DNA of 64,000 nt from Stictocephala bisonia (lineage: Eukaryota > Arthropoda > Insecta > Hemiptera > Membracidae), in NCBI GenBank assembly GCA_035578905.1, contig JAQJVL010000173.1, positions 372,001 to 436,000 on the forward strand, written 5' to 3'. This document shows, piece by piece, positions 48,440 through 58,794 of the stretch; position 1 is the stretch's first letter, and every line of letters starts with the position of its first letter. Under the pieces are notes generated by a model. The model had not been told where the DNA came from, did not search any database, and was given only the letters and a program-made list of their open reading frames with translations. The position numbers and the translations under genes are program-made.

Positions 48440-48632
48440 AGTTTGTCTTATTTTACCAGGCGAAGTTAGGGCTAAGGAGCCCTCTCTAACACTTAACCTG
48501 GGGACCAACGGCTTTACGTGACTTCCGAACCACGGGAGCGGCAGGGCAAAATCTATTAGTGGTCACATCGAGAATCGAACCCGGACCGGCAGCGTGGCAA
48601 GCCAGCGCCTTAGCCCCTTATCTACGGCCGCT
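48440..48632 (-). mobile_element. tRNA-derived SINE family B
   Basis: On the minus strand GATAAGGGGCTAAGGCGC gives box A and GGGTTCGATTCTC (48579-48567) an excellent box B. The body GTGGTTCGGAAGTCACGTAA shares its layout with the SINE A tail, so the two families may share a tail module. Confidence 0.65.
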
Positions 48633-48799
48633 CCACCTTTAATTATTAGGCTATATTGAATTTGTAATTATTATATTGAATTTAATGCCAATTCAATTGT
48701 TTCTTTTACGACAGTTCACACGGACAGTGGTAATGGCCCTCCCGCCCACCCATACACGGACAGTGGAAATGGCCCTCCCACCCACGATCGTCGTTACAC

Positions 48800-49344
48800 G
48801 GTCGTTAATAGTGTATGTACATGGAAGCGAGGCCATCAAACATCGTATGTGTTTTGGTGGGTGGGAAGGTCGTTAATGGTATAAGTATATTAGAGCGTGA
48901 CCATCAAACATCGTGTGTTTAGGTGGGTGAGAAGGCCGTTAATGGTTTAAGTATATTAGAGCGTGACCATCAAACATCGTGTGTTTAGGTGGGTGAGAAG
49001 GCCGTTAATGGTATAAGTATATTAGAGCGTGACCATCAAACATCGTGTGTTTAGGTGGGTGAGAAGGCCGTTAATGGTGTATGTACATGGAAGCGAGGCC
49101 ATCAAACATCGTATGTGTTTTGGTGGGTGGGAAGGTCGTTAATGGTATAAGTATATTAGAGCGTGACCATCAAACATCGTGTGTTTAGGTGGGTGAGAAG
49201 GCCGTTAATGGTATAAGTATATTAGAGCGTGACCATCAAACATCGTGTGTTTAGGTGGGTGGGAAGGTCGTTAATAGTGTATGTACATGGAAGCGAGGCC
49301 ATCAAACATCGTATGTGTTTTGGTGGGTGGGAAGGTCGTTAATG
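48800..49344 (+). repeat. Satellite array of 66- and 68-bp units, 8 copies
   Basis: Units start at GGTCGTTAAT or GGCCGTTAAT at 48800, 48868, 48934, 49000, 49066, 49134, 49200 and 49266. Two unit types alternate: a 68-bp type A (GTGTATGTACATGGAAGCG, GTATGTGTTTTGGTGGGTG) and a 66-bp type B (GTATAAGTATATTAGAGCG, GTGTGTTTAGGTGGGTG). Their order is A-B-B-B-A-B-B-A. A degenerate inverted lead-in (GGCCCTCCCGCCCACCC) lies at 48736-48790. Confidence 0.9.
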
Positions 49345-49349
49345 TAATG

Positions 49350-50145
49350 TTAATGGCCAAAAGTAATGGCTTGCATTTGGATAGAAGTCTAACTTACATT
49401 AAGAACGGTATACAAGAGAAGAATTTAGAGATTTCTTTCATGTTGTTTGAAGTTCTAAAGAAACATTAAAACAATCTGTTTACCTAACTATTTTAGAATG
49501 TTGTTATAATCAGTTGACAAATTCCATGGAAAGCATATTGAGAAAAAAAACATAAGAACTAAAAATGTTAAAGCAGTGATGTGGGACTACTTTAGTTGCA
49601 TACTGTACAGCAAAACAAAAGTGTGATAAAAAATAACCCTGGAATTTTGAATAGAAATAATAGTTGGAATAAATAATTTGATTCAGTTACTGCTGGTCGG
49701 TCAGATTCACAAACCAGCACTTTAATAACACAAGGAGTAAAGAAGGAAAACACTCCCATGCCACGAGCACTCCTAAACAATACAGAGCATTGAATGTGCT
49801 AGAAAATTTATTGAGCATTTACTTTTTGTTCAGTATTAGCTTTTTATTTATATGTTCTTAGGCAACAAATATTTTGTAGGATAATTTTTCAAAATCTCTT
49901 CTTTTTTTTATTTCTTTCCCTAAACTGGATATTTCACAAACTTAAAATCTGCTTGCTTCAAATTACGTTACCAAAATCTTTATTTTCTCTATTTTATTCA
50001 TACATCAAATTTTCCCACTAAAATATCTATAAAATTAAGTATGTAAAACCTAATGTGGTAGCAGTTTAGACTGGATGACATAAAAGCCAGGTAGAGAATT
50101 CTCACTGAGAACAAAGTAGGTACTGTATTATATAAGAGCCAATAA
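49350..50145. other. AT-rich spacer without supported gene
   Basis: No gene signal; the short frames at 49281-49469 and 49592-49780 are chance or satellite overlap. Confidence 0.35.
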
Positions 50146-50534
50146 ATTGCAGGAGTTGCAGTATCCTATTTTGAAAGCACTGCTACAGCAAACTGTCCAA
50201 TGACTTATCGTTTTTTACAGAATAAAATTTATGCCATGACAAATATGACGGGAAAAGGTAAAATCGCATTCTTACATCTTTGGTGCAAAACTGATCACAC
50301 AAATTATCAGAGCTTCAGGATATCACAGGGCTCGACAGGACAGGTTTTACCTTAAAAGAAGATATAAACCTAACTTCAGTAGAAGAAGTACTTCAGCATG
50401 CCTTCCAAACAGAGTTGCAGTACAATGGGCGTCTCAATGATATAGAATTGAATATTCCTTACAAATCCATATCACAGATAATCAATGAACAATTTTATCG
50501 AAACCATCAAACCAAACTTCAGAAGGAATACTGA
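50146..50534 (+). pseudogene. Broken coding stretch, unidentified protein
   Basis: Two overlapping frames together give about 128 codons of non-AT-driven protein-like sequence. Frame 1 (50146-50355) includes SYFESTATANCPMTYRFLQN, KIYAMTNMTGKGKIAF and HLWCKTDHTNYQ. Frame 2 (50295-50534) continues ELQDITGLDRTGFTLKED, SVEEVLQHAFQTELQYNGR, LNDIELNIPYKSISQ and INEQFYRNHQTKLQKEY before TGA. The switch lies near 50305, a single frameshift. Shorter pieces in other frames go on to about 50760 (IPDEVNIPIFTETVQK). I do not recognise the family. It could be a processed pseudogene, a transposon-captured fragment or a degenerate transposon ORF. Confidence 0.45.
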
Positions 50535-50764
50535 GTCTCATGAAACCATCTACAGATTTTACTAACAATGTTTACAGTCCTGCTTTAACAGAAATACATG
50601 ATTATAGTATAGACTAATTGCAGCCAGCTACAATTGTAAATACTAGAAAAAAACCGTAAGATGTGTCAGCGCCCAGATTCAGTTTCTAGATCTGCAATTA
50701 TTCCTGATGAAGTAAATATTCCTATCTTTACAGAGACAGTCCAGAAAACCGTTTGAAATTGGCG

Positions 50765-51905
50765 AGTTCAATATGTAACAATTATAAAAGTGTTCCTTTT
50801 TATTTCTCAAGTCCTGGGGCAGTTTGAACAGTCAAAATTCAGACCATTAGGATGTTAGCATTAGAAAAAATAAAGTGCTTAGGCTTGTTGTTTTTCTTAG
50901 TAGCTTTCTGAGCCTATAATTTCATGATTTTCACTATAATTGTAAATAACAGATATTTCTGAATCATTATATAATTAAAAATGATAATATATAAAATTTT
51001 GAATTTGCTATCAAATCCCATGAAGTTTTATGTAATTAATTATACCAAAATATTTAGCCATCTTATGTGCTAGGATAGGGTGACAGTTGGTCATACAAAT
51101 CAAAACAGAGCTGTCATTCCAACCATAATTCTTGAAAGCAGAAAATGTCACATTCAGATACTTACCCCATAAACCAATCCACGGTTTCGCGGAGGTACTC
51201 AGGTAGCCTATCCAGCTTGAAAGATATTAGTTACCTCCACCGCACTGACAAATTATAAATATTGTAATCACTGTTTCACCATTTCACCAAACACAAAAAC
51301 TGTCATGGCTGACGTTTTTCTTACCCTTATTCGTTCCACGGCCTTATAAACACTATCAACAATCATTCAAATGTTGTATAGAGTTATCCAAATTTTGACC
51401 TATTTGTTTTGAACTATATGTTATGCTGAATTTATTTAAAAGTTGTAACAAATATAAACTATTGCTTTCAAAAGGTAAAGAGTTTACTTTTAATTGTATC
51501 TCAATTGTAAGTTTAATTCTTTGTAGTGTTTTTAAATTAAAGAAGGATATTACACAGCTTAATAAGACAAAAACTTAAAACCTTGAAGTTATGTTTTTTT
51601 CCAACTATATAATACAAATAAATCTCAATATTTTATACTGAATTCAGTCTCCATGGGTTGATGTTGCAGCACTTTTTAAGTGCAATTCGTTCATATGCCA
51701 GGCAATACACTCTAAACAAACTGACTTTGTACACGCAACAAACTGGCATTCGGGTGTTCTGTCTTTATGCAGAACAGACAATGCTTTTTTGTCCATTTTC
51801 TCAGCTATATATCTACTTATTTATGGAACCATTACACTCTTCTCACCAATGACTCTCCTCTCACTATAGTTAGTTAGTCGCAGGCCATTTTTGAGGCTTT
51901 TGAGA
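50765..51905. other. AT-rich spacer without supported gene
   Basis: The 64-codon frame at 51658-51852 has no domain support. Confidence 0.3.
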
Positions 51906-51914
51906 ATACTTTAA

Positions 51915-52600
51915 CCCTGAGACATAATACGTTCCCTAGTAATACTTTTTACTAGTGTAATTTTCCCCATAATTTCTAGATAATTGAATTTTGTATAGAG
52001 CACAATTACATTACATCCAGCAATATCAAGTATCTGATAAAATATTTCCATTGGCAATATCATTCTTTCCTACTACAATATTTTGATCATTTTTCATAAA
52101 TAAATATATGCTACTCTTCAAGTTACAATAATGTCTCCTTTCCATTACCTTTTTGTTTTTATTCATGGTGCTGTGAAAAAATAACAATCCTTCTTCTTCC
52201 TTTCTTTGGAATTTGTGAACAATGTTATATCTCCTAAATGCGTAAAAGGCAGGTCCTTCATGAGACTTAAATAAGGGAATTCAGGGTGTTTTATTTTTTT
52301 AAAATACCGACATAAATACTTAGTAAGCTCTCTTTTCAACTTCTGCTCACTTAACTTGAGATGAACCTGTTGTTAGCAGTAATATTGTTAACAGACCAAA
52401 GCTATATGATTTCTCTCTACATTCCAGGCACATAAAAACATCCCAAACATACTGTGTTTTAGCATCGACCAGACACATAATTATTTTTAATCCATATTTA
52501 CTAGGTTTGCTTGGCTTTAATGTGCGTTGACCTGTCAACCAAACGCGTTTCATCGACAGGAAGAGGATTTCCTCATGAGTTCAGGGTTTGACTTAAATTT
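51915..52600 (-). pseudogene. piggyBac-like transposase remnant
   Basis: The element's end is CCCTGAGACATAATACG next to TTAA (51911-51914). On the minus strand a worn transposase reads toward it. At 52553-52347 RTLKPSKPSKYGLKI and LVDAKTQYVWDVFMCLE match the DDE_Tnp_1_7 block usually seen as G-R ... KP-x-K-Y-G-x-K ... D-A-x-T-x-Y. Just upstream, in another frame, PVDETRL fits the preceding active-site D-E segment. Near 52180 NKNKKV, and at 52051-51985 EIFYQILDIAGCNVIVLY, match the later region. Several frameshifts make it inactive. The 5' end beyond 52600 is not traceable. Confidence 0.65.
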
Positions 52601-52734
52601 TAAAATATTTAAATATGCCTTGCTGGGCTAGATAATATCTATAATTTCTTTTCTACCATTAGAATTATTACCTCAAACTAGCTTTTGTCAGTGTAGCTCT
52701 AAGCCATATGGACATTTTCAATAATGAGTTCTAG

Positions 52735-52784
52735 CATAGACCTTCTATTATACTATTATATATAGGTATAATAGAAGGTCTATG
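52735..52784. repeat. Perfect 19-bp hairpin with 12-nt loop
   Basis: CATAGACCTTCTATTATAC and its exact complement flank a TA-rich 12-nt loop (52754-52765). It is short for a pre-miRNA. It may be a snap-back duplication. Confidence 0.75.
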
Positions 52785-52979
52785 GTTCTAGTTCCATCAG
52801 TAAAATACAGAATTCAGGTTTTATTAGTGAGTAGATAAATGGCCCTGAAAATGCTTTACAATCTTCAGTAGTCGTTTAGTGGATCTCCACTACTTTTTCT
52901 TGTAGATTTACTGTTTTATTATGGGAACCCCGAACTCCGTAATTCTGAACTCGATGAACAATGTTAAATTTCCCTATCC

Positions 52980-53310
52980 CTCATAATTGTACTTGGACCG
53001 GGCCCCGGTAAATTGTCCAATTCCAGAACTCCGTAATCCTGCACTGACTGACGGTGGCTGGAGAGCGCTGCTCAGTTTCCGAACCCGGCAATGTCAGATT
53101 CTGCAACCCGGTAACGCGCCGCTTTGGATTGGTCCACACGGCACTGCCCACGGGGCGGGGCCAGTAGCGCTGCTGCAGTGATGCACGTCGCTTTATCCCG
53201 CAATTCCCAAATTTCCCACTCGACAGCTGCACACGTTACGGGAGTTGGTTGATTGTTCGATTGCTACCGCGCATAAATCACGAACGGATAGAGTGAGTGT
53301 TTTCAGCGCA
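52980..53310 (+). promoter_or_regulatory. CpG-rich region with TATA/Inr-like pair
   Basis: GC-rich sequence (GGACCGGGCCCCGG, AACGCGCCGC, CACGGGGCGGGGCC) contrasts with the AT-rich flanks. CATAAATC (53272-53279) lies about 32 bp before TTTCAGCG (53301-53308), a TATA/initiator spacing. ACTCCGTAATTCTGAAC (52934-52950) and a similar ACTCCGTAATCCTGCAC about 95 bp on suggest an old repeat inside the region. The promoter call rests on composition and spacing alone. Confidence 0.35.
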
Positions 53311-53426
53311 ATTTGTTTGTTCTGTAAAGCGATTCTTCGTATTAGTGCGGTGTAAATGTTCATATCGTCGTATACATTTACTTCTTCGAGTTAAAAATTA
53401 GATTCACTTTCAAAAGTCATGCAAAT

Positions 53427-53525
53427 ATGGATCAAAATTTAAATTGGACATTCAATAATAATTTGTATAACCTACGCCACGAGAGATTGCAGTATAGTCC
53501 CAGCTTCAAGACGTCACATTTTTGA
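53427..53525 (+). CDS. Short ORF downstream of the CpG-rich region
   Basis: ATG (context CAAATATGG) opens 32 codons: M-D-Q-N-L-N-W-T-F-N-N-N-L-Y-N-L-R-H-E-R, then LQYSPSFKTSHF and TGA. It lies about 120 bp downstream of the putative initiator, and its composition is less AT-driven than neighbouring frames. No family is recognised. It could be a uORF, the start of a coding exon (a weak donor-like GTATAG follows LQ), or chance. Confidence 0.25.
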   Translation: MDQNLNWTFNNNLYNLRHERLQYSPSFKTSHF

Positions 53526-53529
53526 TCCA

Positions 53530-54245
53530 GTTATCGCAAAATTACTTGCAAAATTAATCCAGTTATCCAGTTACTTGCAAAATCATTCTTCGCAAAACGA
53601 TTTCTATGCCCAGAAAAAGGCAGGGATAATGGATATAAAAAACAACGTATAGTAATGCACTAAAATTTATCAATGTTCAGCTGTCATCTTTGGAGGCAAC
53701 AAGTGGTCTAAATTTTAGAAGTTTATACAGAGTGTAAATAAATATAATAAATAAATATAATAAATAAAATAAATTTTACCAGATTATTTGGGTGTCAAAA
53801 CAAGCAAAAAGTGCAATATAACATGTGTCCTATCTCAAACTGGTTTTTGTCTGGCTGTGCGTATGTGTTTTTTACATAAACCTGAATCTCTCAGAAACGG
53901 TTTAAGATAAAATAACGAAACTTGGTACACATGTTTATCTATGTAACTATAATATTTCATATAAATTATATTTTTCTATATTTTTCTGTTTCAAAATTGC
54001 GACTGGTTAAATTAATTTTAAAAGATCTAAAACCTGCATATTTTGCGAAAAGGTTACAATAGACCTGAAACATAGGAATTTTGACGTAAAATCTAACGGT
54101 GTATCGTTTATTGAAATCGAGCGACGCATAATCGAGAAATAATGCAAATATTTAATGGTTAGGCATAATGGTAAAGCTGCTGAAGAGCTGAGGACGGTGT
54201 TATCAGAAGTTAAAATAAGTAAACAGCTGCTTGGTCAACAAGCTG
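53530..54245. other. Spacer with a dispersed repeat at 53850-54160
   Basis: AACGAAACTTGGTACACATG near 53916 resembles AAATTTGGCACACGTACG in the 55.5-kb element, suggesting a related family. No gene is supported. Confidence 0.3.
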
Positions 54246-54248
54246 GAT

Positions 54249-54660
54249 GATCTAAATAATCGAAATATTGTATTTTATATTCAAAACACCAAAATTTTAT
54301 TTAAAAGATTACTAAATTAAGTTGAAATATTACCTATTTGTTGATTTGAGTTGTTGGTATAATAAATTATAAATATCAAATAACTGCTGATGTTAGGCTA
54401 AAAACAGCTGTTTTGTATTAAATTCCAACGTCAATATCCAGTAATGTTTACTTCAACAATGTCCCCATTTGTTGTTTCTAATTCTATTGAATACAAAAAA
54501 CTGTTTTTAGCCTAACATCAGCTGTGAATTGGTATTTATCATTTATTATACCATAACATCGATAAACAATAAGTAATATTTAAACCTATTTTACTCGTCT
54601 TTTCGTTAAATAATTGAAAGTCCTTTGAATATAAAATACAATATTTTGATTATTTAGACC
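54249..54660. repeat. Inverted-repeat MITE, about 412 bp
   Basis: GATCTAAATAATCGAAATAT at the left and its near-complement ending TGATTATTTAGACC at the right are the termini. Homology continues inward (AACAGCTGTTTT/AAACTGTTTTTAGCC and TGTTAGGC/GCCTAACA). The arms are imperfect, so the element is older than the 19-kb palindrome. Confidence 0.6.
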
Positions 54661-55535
54661 TGGGGCCTGTTTCACGAAAGTCTACACTTGTAATTACTGG
54701 CCAGCTGCTGTTGTCAAATTTCGTTTCACCAATCTACAAGTGTAAACATTTCTACCGTGGTAGAGGCTGGAATTTTACAATTGTAAATATTATGATTACG
54801 TTGCACGAATCTATGACGTCATCTAAAATTGTAATTCACTATTGCCAACTTTGATTGTTATTATGAAAATGAATGTGGAAATAATATAAATTACTATATT
54901 CAATTTAAACAATACTGTAATGATTTATTTTTTACACATTTGTTTTTAGTGAATTTCCATAGGAAAAATGAACTATTCAAGCCGCCACCATGGTGAGACC
55001 CAGACTTGGTACTGCGAAATGTGCACCGATCCTGATCCCAGAACACGATTTGAGAATTTTTCAATACTTTATATATGTATATATATATATATGTATGCCC
55101 TCTCTACAGGTCGCATTTTTGGCCCGATTTTTACGAAATTTGGCACAAAAAAATGTGCCTTTTGTCATCTCGGAAGTTCGTTAACCAGATATATTGGGTT
55201 AACAAAAAGGGGGGTTTTGGGGGTTTTCCCGCCAAAAATCGATTTTTTTTTTACTTTTAAGTAGGTGTTTTTGAAAATTTGAAAGATCTTCTTTCAAATA
55301 CGGTTAGAAATAAAAATTAGGAAAAAACAAGCCCTCAAACACCTTTCTACAATGTAATTTCGCTATAGTTATAGCAAAAACCCCGATTTTGCTATACGAG
55401 TAAATGATAAACAATTAAAAACAGTTAGTTTGAAAAGACAAGGGCATTTTGGTTATAAAGTTATGAAGGTTCTTAAATTCTTAATTTTTCGGAAATTCAC
55501 GTCAGCGCCTAAGCTGCGTGTCTGCCTGTTTTTTT

Positions 55536-56244
55536 ACTTTCTCCCATTACACGTTAGTGTATAGAGAAAGTATTGTGATCGTGAAAAAATTCGACCTCCG
55601 TTTTTTCGCGGAAATATCCGTTTTGGGGTCCCCTGAGCCCAAAAAAGTGTTTTTTAAAAAATGTCTGTCCGTATGTATGTGTGTGTGTGTATGTGTGTAC
55701 GCACCTCTGGAGAGGTAACGGCCAGGCCGATTTTGATGAAATTTGGCACACGTACGTTGAAAAATCGTATCTCTAGCCGTTTTTTTCATTTTTTCAAATT
55801 TTGATTTTAAACCCCCCATTTTCCGTAAAAACCGCAAAAAACATGAAAAAAATCATTTCTCGAAAATGGCTCTAACGATTTTGATTAAAATTTCACCAAT
55901 TGTAGTCTTAAATTAGCTCAACAATATGGCATAAACGCTATGTCTGTAAAAATTCGCGTTCGGAAGTTATGGGGTAAAAACTAATAAACAAATTAAGAAA
56001 AATTGCTGGAAATAATCTAATATCCACTGATTTGCATAACATTTACACAATATACAGTGATAAAATAACCTAACATTATGACACAAACCGCAGGTCCATA
56101 ACTCTCTTGGTTCAAAAGTTATGGGGTAAAATGTGTTAAAAAATGGAAAAATCTCAAAAAATAACGATGTAATTTGATATAGTGAGGAAGTAAATTTATA
56201 TACTGACGTAAATTTTCACCGTCAAGTAACCTATGGGAGAAAGT
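55536..56244 (+). mobile_element. Dispersed element with ACTTTCTCCCAT termini
   Basis: ACTTTCTCCCAT (55536-55547) and ATGGGAGAAAGT (56233-56244) are exact 12-bp terminal inverted repeats. Inside are a (GT)n tract at 55676-55700, GATTTTGATGAAATTTGGCA and similar phrases, and no supported frame. A partial inverted copy lies at 13900-14155. A related GATTTTTACGAAATTTGGCA lies just upstream at 55128. The superfamily is unknown. Confidence 0.55.
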
Positions 56245-56449
56245 TTGTGACATTTACTTGTCACCCCTGGTTCAAATTGATGTATCTAATTATTTAATGA
56301 ATTCACAAATGTATCATAATACATGCCATTGATTGGTATATACTCGCATTTATTGAGCTTTGCCTAGATTGTGACCTCGGTACCCTGACATCTACAAATG
56401 ACAAATTAAACGTAATATCGTACACAAGATTTGATTTTACCAAGTCAAA

Positions 56450-56760
56450 CTGTATACAGATGTCTACAGGGAGCTCGTTTACTTGGCCTGAGAAGTGAAC
56501 AGTGTGTGACAGTGAGGGAGGTTAGGATGGTCTCAGTATAACTTCACTACTTGGACCGCGGCACGGTAGTGATGGAGAGGGGAAGGGGTGCGGCCAGCAA
56601 AGTAGGTCAATGTCAGTGGGTCAACGACCGCCGCGCAGGGTTGATAAGTAACGTCAGGTGCGCTGTGCTGCTGTGTGCTGTTGTGTGCACTGTCTGCCCC
56701 TGACCACAGTGCACAGTGTTCTCCTGCAACATCTGCAGTTATAGTATAGTAACACTATTT
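56450..56760 (+). other. GC-rich patch, possible promoter or first exon
   Basis: A block with GGACCGCGGCACGG, ACGACCGCCGCGCAGG and GCGCTGTGCTGCTGTG. TCTCAGTATAAC near 56533 is an initiator-like hit, but no DPE or TATA is correctly spaced. It belongs to the series of GC-rich patches between 53.0 and 58.6 kb. Confidence 0.25.
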
Positions 56761-57130
56761 GTCATTAAATAAACCATAACTGTAATAAACCATGACATGA
56801 AGTAAACCTGTAAATAAACCATAACACGTCTTCTTGGCAACCTTTAGAAGAAGTTAAATAATCTGCATGATACATTTCAAAGTGTGGAAGCTAAACGAAC
56901 AAATTTTCACAATAAGCGTTTTTTTGTTAAATAATGAGCGTACAGTACCTACATTTTGAAAGATATTCTCAACAATCATGCTAATTACTTTTGATTAATT
57001 GATGAAGGCCTTAATCCGGCGCGTCGCCGCTCTCTTTACCGCTTCCTTACCCTTACGGTAGGCTTCTTGGAGATAATCATGCATATTGCTTATCTTAGGG
57101 TAATCGGTATGTAATTTTGATTACAAACTG

Positions 57131-57165
57131 TATAAATTAAAAGCCGCTTTGTTCCGAGGGAGTCA
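57131..57165 (+). promoter_or_regulatory. Candidate TATA/Inr promoter
   Basis: TATAAATTA (57131-57139) is followed by AGTCACATAA with A at 57165, about 34 bp downstream, close to normal TATA-to-start spacing. A GC-rich segment (CCGGCGCGTCGCCGC, 57016-57030) lies just upstream. Confidence 0.3.
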
Positions 57166-57254
57166 CATAAAGCAGTTTTATTATCGAACCAGAACTATCA
57201 GCGTGGAAGAAGTTGCGCATTTGTAGTGTAACAGTGTTATAACCAAGGGTTAAA

Positions 57255-57338
57255 ATGGATAAAAAATTGGAATGCACTGTAAATGTGCCTCCAACAATTG
57301 ATATTGTTAGCAACCGAAGTCCACAGTTAAATTGTTAA
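57255..57338 (+). CDS. 27-codon ORF with good start context
   Basis: AAAATGGAT opens M-D-K-K-L-E-C-T-V-N-V-P-P-T-I-D-I-V-S-N, then RSPQLNC and TAA. It is the first ATG after the putative start at 57165. A weak donor GTTAAG begins at 57334. The composition is protein-like, but no family is recognised. It could be a first coding exon or a uORF. Confidence 0.25.
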   Translation: MDKKLECTVNVPPTIDIVSNRSPQLNC

Positions 57339-57519
57339 GTATTTTTTAGAACATAGGCTATATAGTTTGGAAAAGTGTATTTGACATGCATTAATTTATG
57401 CATTTCAATATGTCGGCAAGGAAGTTTTTATTTTTTGAACTGCCTTTCAGATAGTGAGTTGAAGTCATCACACCTTTCTTTCTGAGAACAATGTGTTACG
57501 TTACGAAGACAGTAACGCG

Positions 57520-57735
57520 GTTCAAGAGTGGAAGATCGCATGTTCAATCCAGCCAGGGGCGAAATCTTTATAGCTTTTGCTTCGTTTATTTGATGCGTTA
57601 TGATGTGATTGCGATATAATATTTATATCACACTAAACGTTATAATTTAATAATATACGGGTTTTTTACAAATTCAAATAAAATATATTTCTAGAGTCAT
57701 CGATGTTTTAAACAATCTAGAATTAATATAAGCAA
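57520..57735 (+). repeat. tRNA-like SINE copy 1
   Basis: AGAGTGGAAGATCGCATGTT with box-B-like GTTCAATCC, then GGGGCGAAATC and an AT-rich body. It aligns with 57965-58190 over its length. Box A is not clear. Confidence 0.45.
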
Positions 57736-57927
57736 AACGTTTTTAGGGGACTTGACACAATCTAATGGTGACTACAGTAGTACTGTAAAAGCATTGACTA
57801 TGTTAAGTCACAAACAAAACTACCCATGTTGAACGTTTTTAGGGGACTTGACACAATCTAATGGTGACTACAGTAGTACTGTAAAAGCATTGACTATGTT
57901 AAGTCACAAACAAAACTACCCATGTTG
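57736..57927. repeat. Tandem duplication, 96-bp unit, two copies
   Basis: AACGTTTTTAGGGGACTTGA starts at 57736 and again at 57832, and the two units appear identical, including CTACAGTAGTACTGTA (itself palindromic). The pair separates the two related SINE copies. Confidence 0.85.
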
Positions 57928-57964
57928 GTGATGCCACCCATTGAAATTCGACGTTAGTGGGTTT

Positions 57965-58190
57965 CGAAGCGTGGAAGAGTGGAAGATCGTAGGTTCGATC
58001 CCAGCCTGGGGCGAAAACTTTTTGCTTCATTTATTTGATTCTTTATGATGTGGTATAATATTAACATCTCACCAAATGCCGTAATTTAATAACATACGGT
58101 TTTTTGCAAATGTAAGTAAAATATGTTTCTAGAATCAACGATGTGCCGAACAACTTAGAACAAATAATACAAGCAAAATAATATGGAAGA
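57965..58190 (+). repeat. tRNA-like SINE copy 2
   Basis: AGAGTGGAAGATCGTAGG and box B GGTTCGATCC are better preserved than in copy 1. The body matches, through TTTCTAGAATCAACGATG, to AATACAAGCAAAATAAT. Confidence 0.5.
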
Positions 58191-58254
58191 GTTTCTTTTT
58201 TATTGGTTCTCTCATGTTAGCTAACGATTCACAGTTACGAATTATACTTTTTGC

Positions 58255-58560
58255 GTCAGAGGCTAGGAGGCACTTTGCAGTTTTTGGCTTGTCAAAGTGT
58301 TTCGGCGGGTGAGAATGTGGCCAAGGCTATATAACACACCCCGGCCCAGCGGTCTTTTGTCTTGACTGGCGGTCGCTTGTTTCCCTCGGGCTGTTGTTGT
58401 GCACATGCACACGTGCTGGATGTGACAGGGCAGTGACACCCTCTGTTTGACACTGTGTTGTGTTGTCACTCTTTCCTATGTCAATCTGGTGTCCAGTCAC
58501 CAGTACGTACGTAGTGAGTGGCGAGTGCTTGACATCGTAGCCTACGTGACCGCGTTCCTG
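58255..58560 (+). promoter_or_regulatory. GC-rich region with TATATAA
   Basis: TATATAA (58328-58334) sits in GGCTATATAACACACC, directly followed by CCGGCCCAGCGG and GC-rich DNA that would be a 5' leader. No clear initiator lies 30 bp downstream. The exon-like ATG and donor at 58764-58783 are about 430 bp further on. Confidence 0.3.
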
Positions 58561-58757
58561 TGCAATATATACTGTACAAATTATACTTTTGACACACGTT
58601 CTGATAATGTTTGTGTTTATCCTTTCTGTGGGCTACATACTAAGAACAATTAAGTTTTAATTGTAATTGTATATAGTTAATTTTTTATTAAGTGTTTTTG
58701 TGGGAATTTTATAGATATCTCTGTAGTGTTGCTCGCTCCTGAAGGACTTCCATTTAT

Positions 58758-58783
58758 ATGTTCATGATGAATCCCCAATTCAG
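58758..58783 (+). CDS. Candidate first coding exon end with GTATGT donor
   Basis: ATG codons at 58758, 58764 and 58767 share one frame (M-F-M-M-N-P-Q-F plus AG) that ends exactly at CAG before GTATGT (58784-58789), a consensus donor. An acceptor-like TTTTATAG ends at 58714, so the exon may start at 58715; otherwise it continues the leader from the GC-rich region upstream. Later exons would lie to the right, outside the window. The coding part is too short for identification. Confidence 0.35.
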
Positions 58784-58794
58784 GTATGTTAAAA

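Noticed and set aside
54981..54997. GCCGCCACCATGGTGAG looks like an expression-vector Kozak plus fluorescent-protein start
   Set aside because: The following bases do not continue into any reporter gene, and the flanks are ordinary repeat sequence of this genome. I treat it as coincidence, though a vector screen would settle it.
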